Source: DASUAO01 sp035763745 (GTDB lineage: Bacteria; Actinomycetota; Acidimicrobiia; IMCC26256; PALSA-555). Taken from it: DNA of 13,653 nt. Under the pieces are notes generated by a model. It searched no databases and had not been told where the DNA came from. It worked only from the letters and a program-made list of their open reading frames with translations. Every line of letters starts with the position of its first letter. Position 1 is the first letter of the stretch. Below are positions 1-6,185 of this stretch, piece by piece. The stretch is taken from NCBI GenBank assembly GCA_035763745.1, contig DASUAO010000019.1:1-13653 (forward strand), written 5' to 3'. A program made the translations under genes and the position numbers.

Positions 1-1
1 C

Positions 2-754
2 GACGACGGCACCGCCCACGACGGCACGATCGGGTTCAGCACCACCGGCACGCTCATCACGACGGGCACCGGTGTCGGGTCGATCACCTCGTTGCCGATC
101 ACGGGTATCCCGGCGGGGACGCAGTGCACGGTGACCGAGACCGGGCAGGGCGGTGCGAGCAGTGTCGTCATCACCGGCAGCCCGGCCGCCATCGTGACCG
201 GCCAGGTTGCGCAGGTGACGGTCACGAACACGTTCATCAGCGTCGGCGGGAATATCACGGTCAGGCTGGACGTCGACAAGCAGGTCTTCGGGTCCGTGAG
301 TCCACCCGACAACACCCAGTACGTCGTCAACGTCTCGTGCACCGGGGCAACGACGGTCAACGAGAACCTGACGTTCACCTATCCGAACGGCCTCGGTGTG
401 CAGTCGATCACGCGGCAGATCTCGTCGCTCGGAGCGCTGAACTGCACCGTCTCCGAGACCGGCGAGGGCCAAGGAGTCCTGCTCGGCTATGAGGTCGACG
501 GCGGTGCCATCCAGGCGGCGGCGCCTGTGGTCGACCTGAACATCAACCGGCCGAGCGCTTCGGTGCGGGTCGTCAACGATCCGACGTCCGGCATCCAGGT
601 GGCTGGGATCAGCGTGACGGGGGCCACCGCATCGCTGGCGTCCACTGGAGCCGACAGCGGCTTCTTGCTCGCGGGCGGGGGAGCGCTGCTCGGAATCGGC
701 ATCGCGGCGCTGCTCGGGACGCGCCGTCGTCGACGTGAGCCACTACTCGGCTGA
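2..754 (+). CDS. C-terminal part of a cell-wall-anchored surface protein (DUF5979-like repeats, LASTG sorting signal)
   Basis: The frame is open from the first bases, so the 5' end lies outside the window; the TTG at 92 is not a credible start. The visible 250 residues contain two related beta-rich modules rich in Thr, Val and Gly. Each carries a Cys-Thr-Val-(Thr/Ser)-Glu-Thr-Gly signature (CTVTETGQG and CTVSETGEG) and closes with a strand like VTVTNTF or VRVVNDP. This resembles the DUF5979 repeats of actinobacterial surface proteins. The C-terminus is a sorting signal: LASTG (bases 635-649), a hydrophobic Gly/Ala/Leu helix, then RRRRRE. LAxTG is the motif associated with class E sortases in high-GC Gram-positives, so the protein is probably exported and covalently attached to the wall. 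No sortase gene is in the window. Function (adhesin or surface fibre) is inference. The family assignment is by pattern only. Confidence 0.8.
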   Translation, partial: DDGTAHDGTIGFSTTGTLITTGTGVGSITSLPITGIPAGTQCTVTETGQGGASSVVITGSPAAIVTGQVAQVTVTNTFISVGGNITVRLDVDKQVFGSVSPPDNTQYVVNVSCTGATTVNENLTFTYPNGLGVQSITRQISSLGALNCTVSETGEGQGVLLGYEVDGGAIQAAAPVVDLNINRPSASVRVVNDPTSGIQVAGISVTGATASLASTGADSGFLLAGGGALLGIGIAALLGTRRRRREPLLG

Positions 755-775
755 GAGGAAGGAGCCGCAGCGGTC

Positions 776-1054
776 TTGGGACGCATCGGGGGTCGCCGAG
801 GTCGACGCATGGGGGGCTTCGTCGCGGGCGCGCTCCTGATCGTCGGGGTCACCGCGGGCACAGCGACGGTGCTCCCCTCCGGCGCTGACACCGGCGGTTC
901 GACGCGCGGCTCGAGCACGACCACGTCGCCCGAGGAGGTCTTCCTCGTCTGCGAGTCGGGCCTGGAGACCTCCAACGGGATCGAGACTTCCTCCCAGGCC
1001 GTCACCCGGGTACCCGCGGGAACGCCCGTCCCGCCCGGTTGTCGGATCGGCTGA
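776..1054 (+). CDS. small exported or membrane-anchored protein, function unknown
   Basis: A 92-residue product not recognised as any family. It begins with an Arg/Gly-rich n-region (GRIGGRRGRR), then a hydrophobic segment at about residues 13-34, consistent with a signal peptide or signal anchor. A Ser/Thr/Gly-rich linker follows. The C-terminal half has exactly two cysteines (VFLVCESG and PPGCRIG) that could form one disulfide outside the cell. The TTG at 776 is chosen because AGGAAGGAG lies at 756-764, 11 nt upstream. An ATG at 809 in the same frame is an alternative start but has no SD-like sequence. The gene begins 21 nt after the surface-protein stop in the same direction, so the two may be co-transcribed and this protein may act with the surface protein. 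That link is inference. Confidence 0.55.
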   Translation: MGRIGGRRGRRMGGFVAGALLIVGVTAGTATVLPSGADTGGSTRGSSTTTSPEEVFLVCESGLETSNGIETSSQAVTRVPAGTPVPPGCRIG

Positions 1055-1446
1055 GCTCGATCTCGAGTCGCCCCGGTCGACGTCGACGAACTCGATCCTC
1101 GGCTCACCACGGCGCACGGTCACGCGGGGATTCTTGACGCCGACCGGCTCTGTCGTCGCTGCGGTGTCGGGCGTGGTCGAGGACCTGGAGGACCCGAGGC
1201 GGATCGAGCCGCCGTTCGTGCTCCCCGAGCGCGAGATGCTCGAGGCGTGGCTCGAGCACCACCGAGCGGCGCTCCTGCTCGAGTGCGAGGGTCTCACCCA
1301 CGCCGGTCGCAAGGCCCGGCCGCTCGGGCGAGGTTCGCGCTTCACCCTCCGAACGTCCAGCAGTTCTCTCGCCGGTGGGCACAATGCCGATGGTGGCGGG
1401 TAGAACAAGGTCCGTCCGCCTCGTCCGGCCCGCTGCAGGAGCGCAC
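1055..1446. other. 392-bp stretch without an intact gene
   Basis: The stretch between the small exported protein and the MhuD-like gene holds a plus-strand fragment resembling the start of a DinB/DUF664 protein (annotated separately). It also holds several short GTCGAC/CTCGAG-type palindromes near 1055-1095 that form no convincing terminator. A weak -10-like TAGAAC at 1401-1406 precedes the next gene, without a recognisable -35. Open frames on the minus strand here have no recognisable domain and look like high-GC shadows. Confidence 0.6.
1134..1403 (+). pseudogene. N-terminal remnant of a DinB/DUF664-family protein
   Basis: This frame contains DPRRIEPPFVLPEREMLEAW followed by LEHHRAALLLECEGLT. 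It matches the typical opening of actinobacterial DUF664/DinB (mycothiol-dependent enzyme fold) proteins, which usually read like DPxRxEPPxxxDERxxLxxxLxxHRxTLLxKCxGLT. The match fades after about residue 65 (near KARPLG), and the frame ends at the TAG at 1401-1403. A DinB protein is normally about 160-180 residues and needs three metal-binding histidines spread along the chain. Most of the fold is missing and no other frame continues it before the next gene at 1447. In-frame starts are TTG 1134 and GTG 1173, neither with a good SD. I read it as a 3'-deleted gene remnant. A short functional peptide is unlikely but not excluded. Confidence 0.5.
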
Positions 1447-1773
1447 ATGAGCATCGTCCGCATCAACGCCATCACCGTCCCCGCCGAGCGCGCCGAGGAG
1501 CTCGAGCGGAGGTTCGCCGCCCGCGCCGGCCAGGTCGGCTCGGCGCCGGGCTTCGAGGCGTTCGAGCTGCTCCGGCCCACCGACGACCGCGACACGTACC
1601 TCGTGTACACGCGATGGGAGTCCGAGGCGGCGTTCGACGCCTGGGCGAACAGCGACGCGTTCGCCAAGGGACACCGGGCCCACGCGACGGAGGGTCCGGT
1701 CAGCAACCAGAGCGCGCTCTGGGCGTTCGACGTCGTCCAGCGCGAAGATGGGATTTCCGCGTCCGAGGGCTGA
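1447..1773 (+). CDS. MhuD/IsdG-like haem-degrading monooxygenase (ABM fold)
   Basis: A 108-residue protein of the antibiotic-biosynthesis-monooxygenase fold, very similar in pattern to mycobacterial MhuD: INAI near the start, VPAE..EELERRFAARA, APGFEAFELLRP, then YLVYTRWESEAAFDAWANSDAF. MhuD and IsdG enzymes bind ruffled haem and cleave it oxidatively, releasing iron. The catalytic set known for the family appears present: Asn7, Trp66 and a candidate proximal haem ligand His76. Arg26, present in MhuD, is conserved too. The histidine region (AKGHRAHA) is two residues shorter than my recollection of MhuD, so the ligand is best matched to IsdG His76/77. The ATG at 1447 has AGGAG at 1437-1441, 5 nt upstream; the frame extends upstream to about 1375 without a better start. 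It is followed 30 nt later by a membrane-protein gene. Haem as substrate is inference from residues. Confidence 0.8.
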   Translation: MSIVRINAITVPAERAEELERRFAARAGQVGSAPGFEAFELLRPTDDRDTYLVYTRWESEAAFDAWANSDAFAKGHRAHATEGPVSNQSALWAFDVVQREDGISASEG

Positions 1774-1803
1774 ACGCCCACACGCCGAAGCGGGAACCCG
1801 ACG

Positions 1804-2169
1804 ATGCGAGCGCTGCGCGACTTCCACAACATCTGGGGCTACGTCGCGATCGTCGCCAACGGCATCGTCGGCGTCGCGGCGCTCGTCGCGTGGAAGGTGG
1901 TCCGGACGCGGGGCCGATGGCTGTGGATCTCGATCTTCGTCGCCGAGGCGGCGATGATGCTCCAGGTGTTCGGCGGCGTGGTCCTCGTCGCGAGCGACGA
2001 CTACTCGGTGCCCCGGTTCCACATGTTCTACGGGTTCCTGGCCTTCCTCACCGTCGGGCTCGCGTACCAGTACCGCCAGCAGATGCGGGGCCGCCGCGAG
2101 ATGCTCTACGGGCTCGCCGGGCTCTTCCTGATGGGCCTCGGCATCCGCGCCGTCCTGCAGGTCGGCTGA
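1804..2169 (+). CDS. four-helix membrane protein with two-fold internal repeat (FHxxxG...RGR...LQV)
   Basis: A 121-residue integral membrane protein with four predicted helices at about residues 9-31, 39-63, 73-90 and 99-119. I do not recognise a named family. The two halves look duplicated: Phe7-His8...Gly12 and Phe72-His73...Gly77 start helices 1 and 3. Arg36-Gly-Arg38 and Arg95-Gly-Arg97 follow those helices. Leu53-Gln-Val55 and Leu118-Gln-Val120 lie in or end helices 2 and 4, and the first and last signatures sit at a common offset of 65 residues. The two His residues sit at equivalent membrane-edge positions, so a metal or haem site is conceivable. The ATG at 1804 has only a weak Gly-rich SD-like region upstream. 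It lies 30 nt after the haem-oxygenase homologue and 7 nt before ddl, suggesting one operon. A role in haem, redox or quinone chemistry is speculation. Confidence 0.75.
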   Translation: MRALRDFHNIWGYVAIVANGIVGVAALVAWKVVRTRGRWLWISIFVAEAAMMLQVFGGVVLVASDDYSVPRFHMFYGFLAFLTVGLAYQYRQQMRGRREMLYGLAGLFLMGLGIRAVLQVG

Positions 2170-2176
2170 CGGGCGT

Positions 2177-3328
2177 GTGGCCGACGTGACCGAGCGGATC
2201 CGGGTGCTCCTGCTGTTCGGTGGCCGCTCGGCCGAGCACGACGTCTCGCGCACGAGCGCGGTCACGGTCGCGAGCGCGCTCGACCCCGAGCGCTACGACG
2301 TCATCCCCGTCGGGATCACGCGCGACGGCACATGGCTCCTCGCGGGCGAGGCACGCGCGGCGTTGGCCGGCGCCCGGGATGCGCTGCCGACCGCGTTCAC
2401 GGTCGAGGGCGCGCCCGTCGGCGAGGTGGCCGATCCCGGTCGACGATCGCTCGTCCCGCTCGACGGCGACCCGAGTGCACCCGGGGTCGAGACCCCGTTC
2501 GACGTCGTGCTCCCGCTCCTGCACGGACCGTACGGTGAGGACGGCACGGTCCAGGGCCTGTTCGAGCTCGCCGGCGTGCCGTACGTCGGCTCCGGCGTCC
2601 TCGGCTCAGCGGTCGCGATGGACAAGGTGATGATGAAGCGGGCCTTCGCCGCAGTGGGGCTCGACACCGCGGCGTGGATGGCGTTCCGCGACGGTCACGA
2701 CGTCGGGGCGTTCGTCGCCGAGGTCGAGGCGCGGCTCGGGTACCCCTGCTTCGTGAAGCCGGCGAACCTCGGCTCGTCGGTCGGCGTGTCTCGAGCGGCA
2801 CGCCGCGCCGAGCTCGAACGGGCGGTCGCCGTCGCGCTCGCCTACGACGAGTGGATCCTCGTGGAGGAGGCGATCGGGGGTCGCGAGATCGAGGTGGGGA
2901 TCCTCGGCGACGACCCTCCGGCCGCATCGGTCCCGGGGGAGATCGTCCCCGGTGAGGACTTCTACTCCTACGCCGACAAGTACGAGTCCGACGCCGCGCA
3001 GCTGCTCGCGCCGGCTCCCCTCGACGCCGACGAGACGGCCCGTGTCCGCGAGCTCGCCGTTGCCGCGTTCGAGGCGTGCCGATGTGAGGCGATGGCCCGG
3101 GTCGACTTCTTCTACGAGGAGCGGGCCGCCGACGGCGGCCCCGGGCGGGGGTTCCTCGTGAACGAGGTCAACACGATCCCCGGGTTCACGGCCATCTCCA
3201 TGTATCCGCGGCTGTGGGCGGAGTCTGGCGTCTCCTACTCGGACCTGCTCGACCGGCTGATCGAGCTGGCGATCGCCCGGCACGACCGGCGGGCCCGTCG
3301 CGCGGGGCGCCCCCGCCTCGAGGGCTGA
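2177..3328 (+). CDS. ddl: D-alanine--D-alanine ligase
   Basis: Ligates two D-alanines with ATP to make the dipeptide used for the UDP-MurNAc-pentapeptide of peptidoglycan, in the cytoplasm. The 383-residue length is normal for the family. The N-terminal domain starts LLFGGRSAEHDVS (residues 12-24). Diagnostic motifs follow in order: HGPYGEDG at 116-123, the ATP-grasp segment FVKPANLGSSVG at 192-203, VEEAIGGREIEVG, FYSYADKY at 262-269, and the metal-binding NEVNTIPGFT at 329-338. The FYxYxxKY loop is the form found in D-Ala-D-Ala ligases, not the His-containing loop of VanA-type D-Ala-D-Lac ligases, so ordinary vancomycin-sensitive termini are expected. Starts are GTG 2177 or, in frame, GTG 2186; neither has a strong SD, and the 7-nt gap to the preceding membrane-protein stop suggests translational coupling. 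It converges with the Lrp-like gene across a double hairpin. Confidence 0.95.
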   Translation: MADVTERIRVLLLFGGRSAEHDVSRTSAVTVASALDPERYDVIPVGITRDGTWLLAGEARAALAGARDALPTAFTVEGAPVGEVADPGRRSLVPLDGDPSAPGVETPFDVVLPLLHGPYGEDGTVQGLFELAGVPYVGSGVLGSAVAMDKVMMKRAFAAVGLDTAAWMAFRDGHDVGAFVAEVEARLGYPCFVKPANLGSSVGVSRAARRAELERAVAVALAYDEWILVEEAIGGREIEVGILGDDPPAASVPGEIVPGEDFYSYADKYESDAAQLLAPAPLDADETARVRELAVAAFEACRCEAMARVDFFYEERAADGGPGRGFLVNEVNTIPGFTAISMYPRLWAESGVSYSDLLDRLIELAIARHDRRARRAGRPRLEG

Positions 3329-3332
3329 TCGA

Positions 3333-3372
3333 CCGGCCCGCAGGCCGGAGCTCGCCCGGAAGGCCGGGAGCT
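3333..3372. terminator. double hairpin between convergent ddl and Lrp-like genes
   Basis: Two adjacent inverted repeats follow the ddl stop. The first is CCGGCC-CGCA-GGCCGG (3333-3348), a perfect 6-bp stem with a 4-nt loop. The second pairs AGCT (3349-3352) plus CCCGG (3355-3359) with CCGGG (3364-3368) plus AGCT (3369-3372), with a 2-nt bulge and an AAGG loop. There is no T-run on either strand, as is common in high-GC actinobacteria. The second stem overlaps the stop codon of the minus-strand gene. A bidirectional terminator is the simplest reading. Confidence 0.5.
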
Positions 3373-3607
3373 ACAGGTTCACGACGGGGCAGGTGAAGGT
3401 CCGGGTGATGCCCTCGACCGCCTGGATCTGCGAGACGACCATCTTCCCGAGGTCGTCGAGGCTCGGGGCCTCGGTCCGCACGATGACGTCGTAGGGGCCG
3501 GTGACGTCGTCGGCGGCCACGACGCCGGCGATCCCGCGCGCCGCCTCGGCGACCTGGGCCGCCTTGCCGACCTCGGTCTGGATGAGCACGTAGGCAGTGA
3601 CGGCCAT
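3371..3607 (-). CDS. stand-alone Lrp/AsnC ligand-binding (RAM) domain protein
   Basis: A 78-residue protein that is only the C-terminal effector-binding domain of Lrp/AsnC regulators, with no helix-turn-helix. It opens AVTAYVLIQTEVGKAAQVAE, has the conserved turn DDVTGPYDVIVRTEA (about residues 33-47), and ends GITRTFTCPVVNL. Proteins of this size and sequence are highly conserved in actinobacteria. By analogy with Lrp they form oligomers that bind amino acids or related small ligands, possibly modulating full-length Lrp regulators; the specific ligand is unknown. The start is ATG at 3607, with AGGAG (complement of 3615-3619) 7 nt upstream. The preceding 107 bp carry a TACGCT -10-like box, so it probably has its own promoter and is not only read through from pckG. 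Confidence 0.88.
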   Translation of the reverse strand: MAVTAYVLIQTEVGKAAQVAEAARGIAGVVAADDVTGPYDVIVRTEAPSLDDLGKMVVSQIQAVEGITRTFTCPVVNL

Positions 3608-3648
3608 GCCGGGACTCCTCACGTCGGGATCGTGTTGCTCGCCCGCGG

Positions 3649-3654
3649 AGCGTA
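3649..3654 (-). promoter_or_regulatory. candidate -10 box of the Lrp-like gene
   Basis: TACGCT on the minus strand matches the TAnnnT core of vegetative -10 elements and lies about 41 nt upstream of the ATG at 3607. No good -35 is seen 16-19 nt further upstream. The same hexamer occurs upstream of rpmB. Confidence 0.3.
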
Positions 3655-3714
3655 GCGGTGCCCGCCGCCTCCCGCTCCGGGCGATCGCTCGGACCGCATC
3701 GCGAGGAGGCCGGG

Positions 3715-5526
3715 TCAGGACTGGAAGCGGGACTCCACGGCGGCGAGCTGGGTCCGCAGGGCATCGGGGAGCGCGTCGCCGAAGGAGGCGAAGTGCTCGT
3801 GGGTCAGCGCGAGCTCCTGCTTCCACTCGTCGGGGTCCACGGTGAGTGCCGCGGCAGTGCGGGCCGCGTCGTCGTCGGAGAGGCCGTCGAGGACCAGGTC
3901 CTCGGGGCGGGGTACGACACCGATCGGGGTGTCGACGCCGTCGGCGTCGCCCTCCAGGCGGCGGCAGATCCAGTCGAGGACCCGCGAGTTGTCGCCGTAC
4001 CCGGGCCACAGGAACTTCCCGTCGGCGTCCTTGCGGAACCAGTTGACCCCGTAGATCCGCGGCAGCTTCGACGCGTCGGTGCGCCCCGGCATCGAGAGCC
4101 AGTGGGCGAAGTAGTCGGCCATGTGGTAGCCGCAGAAGGGAAGCATCGCGAAGGGGTCGCGGCGGAGGTCGCCGATCCCCCCGAAGGCGGCCGCGGTCTT
4201 CTCCGAGCCCATCGTCGCGGCGACGAACACGCCGTGCTCCCAGTCGCGTGACTCGTACACGAGCGGGACGGTGGTCGCGCGGCGGCCGCCGAAGAGGAAC
4301 GCGGAGATCGGGACGCCGCCGATGTCGTCGTACTCCTCCGCGAGGATCGGGCACTGGGTGAGGGGCACGCAGAACCGGGCGTTGGGGTGGGCGGCCGGGT
4401 CGTCGGAGTCGGACGTCCAGTCCTGGCGCTTCCAGTCGGTGAGGTGCGCCGGCGGGGGACCGTCGATGCCCTCCCACCAGACGTCGCCGTCGTCGGTGAG
4501 CGCGGTGTTCGTGAACACCGTGTTCGAGTCGACGGTGTGCATCGCGTTGGGGTTGGTCTCGAGGTTGGTGCCCGGGGCCACGCCGAAGAAGCCGTTCTCG
4601 GGGTTGACGGCATAGAGACGGCCGTCGTCACCGATCTTCATCCAGGCGATGTCGTCCCCGACGCACTCTGCCTTCCATCCCTGGATGGTGGGGATGAGCA
4701 TCGCCAGGTTGGTCTTGCCGCAGGCGGAGGGGAACGCCGCGGCCACGTAGTGCACGTTGCCCTTCGGGCTCGTGAGCTTGAGGATCAGCATGTGCTCGGC
4801 GAGCCAGCCCTCGTCGCGGGCGATCACCGAGGCGATCCGGAGCGCGAAGCACTTCTTGCCGAGGAGCGCGTTGCCGCCGTAGCCCGACCCGTAGGACCAG
4901 ATCTCGCGGGTCTCGGGGAAGTGGACGATCCACTTGTCGTCGGGGTTGCACGGCCACACCGAGTCGGCCTCGCCCGGCTCGAGGGGCGCACCGATGGAGT
5001 GGACGCACGGCACGAACTCGCCGTCGGTGCCGAGCACGTCGAGTGCACCCTGGCCGGCGCGCGTCATCACCCGCATGCTCACGGCGACGTACGGGGAGTC
5101 GGTCAGCTCGACGCCGATGTACGAGAGGGGGGAGCCGAGCGGCCCCATCGAGTACGGGATCACGTACATGGTGCGACCCTGCATCGAGCCCCGGAACAGG
5201 CCGTCGAGCTTGGTGCGCATCTCGCTCGGGTCCATCCAGTTGTTGGTGGGGCCGGCGTCGGCCTCGCGCTCCGAGCAGATGAACGTGCGATCCTCTACCC
5301 GGGCGACGTCGCTCGGGTCGGTGGTGGCCCAGTAGGAGGCCGGCCGCCGGGCCGGGTCGAGCTCGGAGAACGTCCCGGCGTCGACGAGCTGCTTGCACAG
5401 CAGCGCGTGCTCCTCGTCGGAGCCGTCGATCCAGTGGACCGCCTCGGGCTCGCAGAGCTCGACCATCGCGTCCACCCACGCGAGCAAGCCGGGATGGGTG
5501 GTGGGGGCGTCGGTCGCGAGCGACAC
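3715..5526 (-). CDS. pckG: phosphoenolpyruvate carboxykinase (GTP)
   Basis: Catalyses oxaloacetate + GTP to phosphoenolpyruvate + GDP + CO2, the entry step of gluconeogenesis, in the cytosol. The 603-residue product has the length and order of GTP-dependent PEPCKs of actinobacteria and animals, not the about 540-residue ATP type. Visible motifs: ARVEDRTF near residue 75, GSGYGGNALLGKKCFALR from 213 with the Mn-binding Lys, EHMLIL with the metal-binding His245, the P-loop FPSACGKTN at 265-273 with the reactive hinge Cys269, GDDIAW at 290-295, and the flexible lid region around GSEKTAAAFGG. No truncation or missing key residue is apparent. The start is GTG at 5526 with GGAGGA (complement of 5531-5536) 4 nt upstream; the frame does not extend further. 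It shares a 130-bp divergent region with the GlsB-like gene. A TACACT -10-like box lies about 35 nt upstream. Confidence 0.97.
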   Translation of the reverse strand: MSLATDAPTTHPGLLAWVDAMVELCEPEAVHWIDGSDEEHALLCKQLVDAGTFSELDPARRPASYWATTDPSDVARVEDRTFICSEREADAGPTNNWMDPSEMRTKLDGLFRGSMQGRTMYVIPYSMGPLGSPLSYIGVELTDSPYVAVSMRVMTRAGQGALDVLGTDGEFVPCVHSIGAPLEPGEADSVWPCNPDDKWIVHFPETREIWSYGSGYGGNALLGKKCFALRIASVIARDEGWLAEHMLILKLTSPKGNVHYVAAAFPSACGKTNLAMLIPTIQGWKAECVGDDIAWMKIGDDGRLYAVNPENGFFGVAPGTNLETNPNAMHTVDSNTVFTNTALTDDGDVWWEGIDGPPPAHLTDWKRQDWTSDSDDPAAHPNARFCVPLTQCPILAEEYDDIGGVPISAFLFGGRRATTVPLVYESRDWEHGVFVAATMGSEKTAAAFGGIGDLRRDPFAMLPFCGYHMADYFAHWLSMPGRTDASKLPRIYGVNWFRKDADGKFLWPGYGDNSRVLDWICRRLEGDADGVDTPIGVVPRPEDLVLDGLSDDDAARTAAALTVDPDEWKQELALTHEHFASFGDALPDALRTQLAAVESRFQS

Positions 5527-5561
5527 GGGGTCCTCCAGGAGGTGGGAGCGAGGTGCGAAAA

Positions 5562-5567
5562 AGTGTA
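5562..5567 (-). promoter_or_regulatory. candidate -10 box of pckG
   Basis: TACACT on the minus strand (matches TAnnnT) lies about 35 nt upstream of the GTG start and would leave a short leader containing the GGAGGA ribosome-binding site. No convincing -35 is seen. The divergent intergenic region is 130 bp and also has to serve the GlsB-like gene. Confidence 0.3.
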
Positions 5568-5656
5568 GTGACGGCCCGCCGTCGGGGCCGAAAGCGGGCG
5601 CGGGCCACGCGGTCGGCGTGGGAGCGAGTCACCCCGGAGCGATACCGTGCGTGGCC

Positions 5657-5911
5657 ATGAGCTGGCTCTCGTGGATCGTCGTCGGGTTCTTCGCCGGGGT
5701 GTTCGCGAAGATGGCGACCGGTCAGCACCGCCCCGGGTGCCTCGGGACGATCGTCGTGGGGATCCTCGGCGGGATCCTCGGCGGCGCGCTGTTCAAGGCG
5801 GCCGGCGACGAGGGCATCAACGAGTTCAGCCTGCGGTCGGTGCTGGTCGCGTTCGTGGGGGCGACGATCCTGCTGTTCGCCTGGGGCGTGGTCGCGCGTC
5901 GCGAGCAGTAG
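5657..5911 (+). CDS. GlsB/YeaQ/YmgE-family (transglycosylase-associated) small membrane protein
   Basis: An 84-residue protein with three hydrophobic segments at about residues 3-20, 29-50 and 61-80. It has the family's glycine-zipper pattern: GFFAGVFAKMATGQ, then GCLGTIVVGILGGILGGALF, and a C-terminal helix ending in RREQ. These proteins are called transglycosylase-associated or stress-response membrane proteins; their biochemical role is not established. The ATG at 5657 gives the usual family start (MSWLSWIVVG). A GTG at 5651 in the same frame is better spaced from GGAG at 5636-5639 and would add two residues. The gene diverges from pckG and converges on the cold-shock-like gene, with a hairpin between. 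Confidence 0.85.
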   Translation: MSWLSWIVVGFFAGVFAKMATGQHRPGCLGTIVVGILGGILGGALFKAAGDEGINEFSLRSVLVAFVGATILLFAWGVVARREQ

Positions 5912-5927
5912 GCGCCGCGCTCGTCCA

Positions 5928-5949
5928 TCCCGGCTGGCGCCCGCCGGGG
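5928..5949. terminator. hairpin between convergent GlsB-like and cold-shock-like genes
   Basis: CCCGGC (5929-5934) pairs with GCCGGG (5943-5948) across an 8-nt loop, extended by a T/G wobble at 5928/5949. It sits in the 44-bp gap between two stop codons facing each other and could terminate transcription in both directions. There is no T-run. Confidence 0.45.
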
Positions 5950-5955
5950 CCGGGT

Positions 5956-6183
5956 TCAGACCTGGGCGGTGGGGAGCCCCATGTCGGGCTCGGAGCCGAT
6001 GCGCACCGTGGTGGCGCGGCCGTCGGCGTCGAGCTCGAAGTTGATCCGCTGGCCCTGGCGCAGCATCCGGAAGAGCGAGCCCTCGAGGGCGGCGCGGGCG
6101 AGCACGTACTCGGTCCGGTCGGCGTCGCTGATCACGACGCCTTCACCGGTCTGCGGGTCGAAGGTGCGCACGACTCCCTGCAT
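5956..6183 (-). CDS. divergent cold-shock-domain-like OB-fold protein
   Basis: A 75-residue product with the overall layout of a cold-shock protein: an N-terminal strand GVVRTFDPQTGEGVVISD, a central EYVLARAALEGS, then LRQGQRINFELDADGRATTVRI ending the barrel. In classical CspA proteins the first two segments are KGFGFI (RNP1) and VFVHxS (RNP2), whose aromatics stack on nucleic acid. Here they read TGEGVVIS and EYVLARAA, so most of those aromatics and the basic residue are gone. It may not bind RNA like CspA; it may bind protein or ribosome instead. The ATG at 6183 lies 2 nt after the rpmB stop, so the gene is almost certainly co-transcribed and translationally coupled with rpmB. A role alongside the ribosome is inference from position. 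The C-terminal tail (MGLPTAQV) is short and apparently unstructured. Confidence 0.7.
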   Translation of the reverse strand: MQGVVRTFDPQTGEGVVISDADRTEYVLARAALEGSLFRMLRQGQRINFELDADGRATTVRIGSEPDMGLPTAQV

Positions 6184-6185
6184 GG

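Noticed and set aside
743..1408. Minus-strand open frames covering the gene-poor region 1055-1446
   Set aside because: Arg/Ser-rich, no RBS, no recognisable domain; the plus-strand DinB-like fragment explains the sequence better.
4387..5568. Plus-strand open frame of 393 codons opposite pckG
   Set aside because: Antisense to the conserved P-loop and metal-binding region of PEP carboxykinase; no start signal and no domain.
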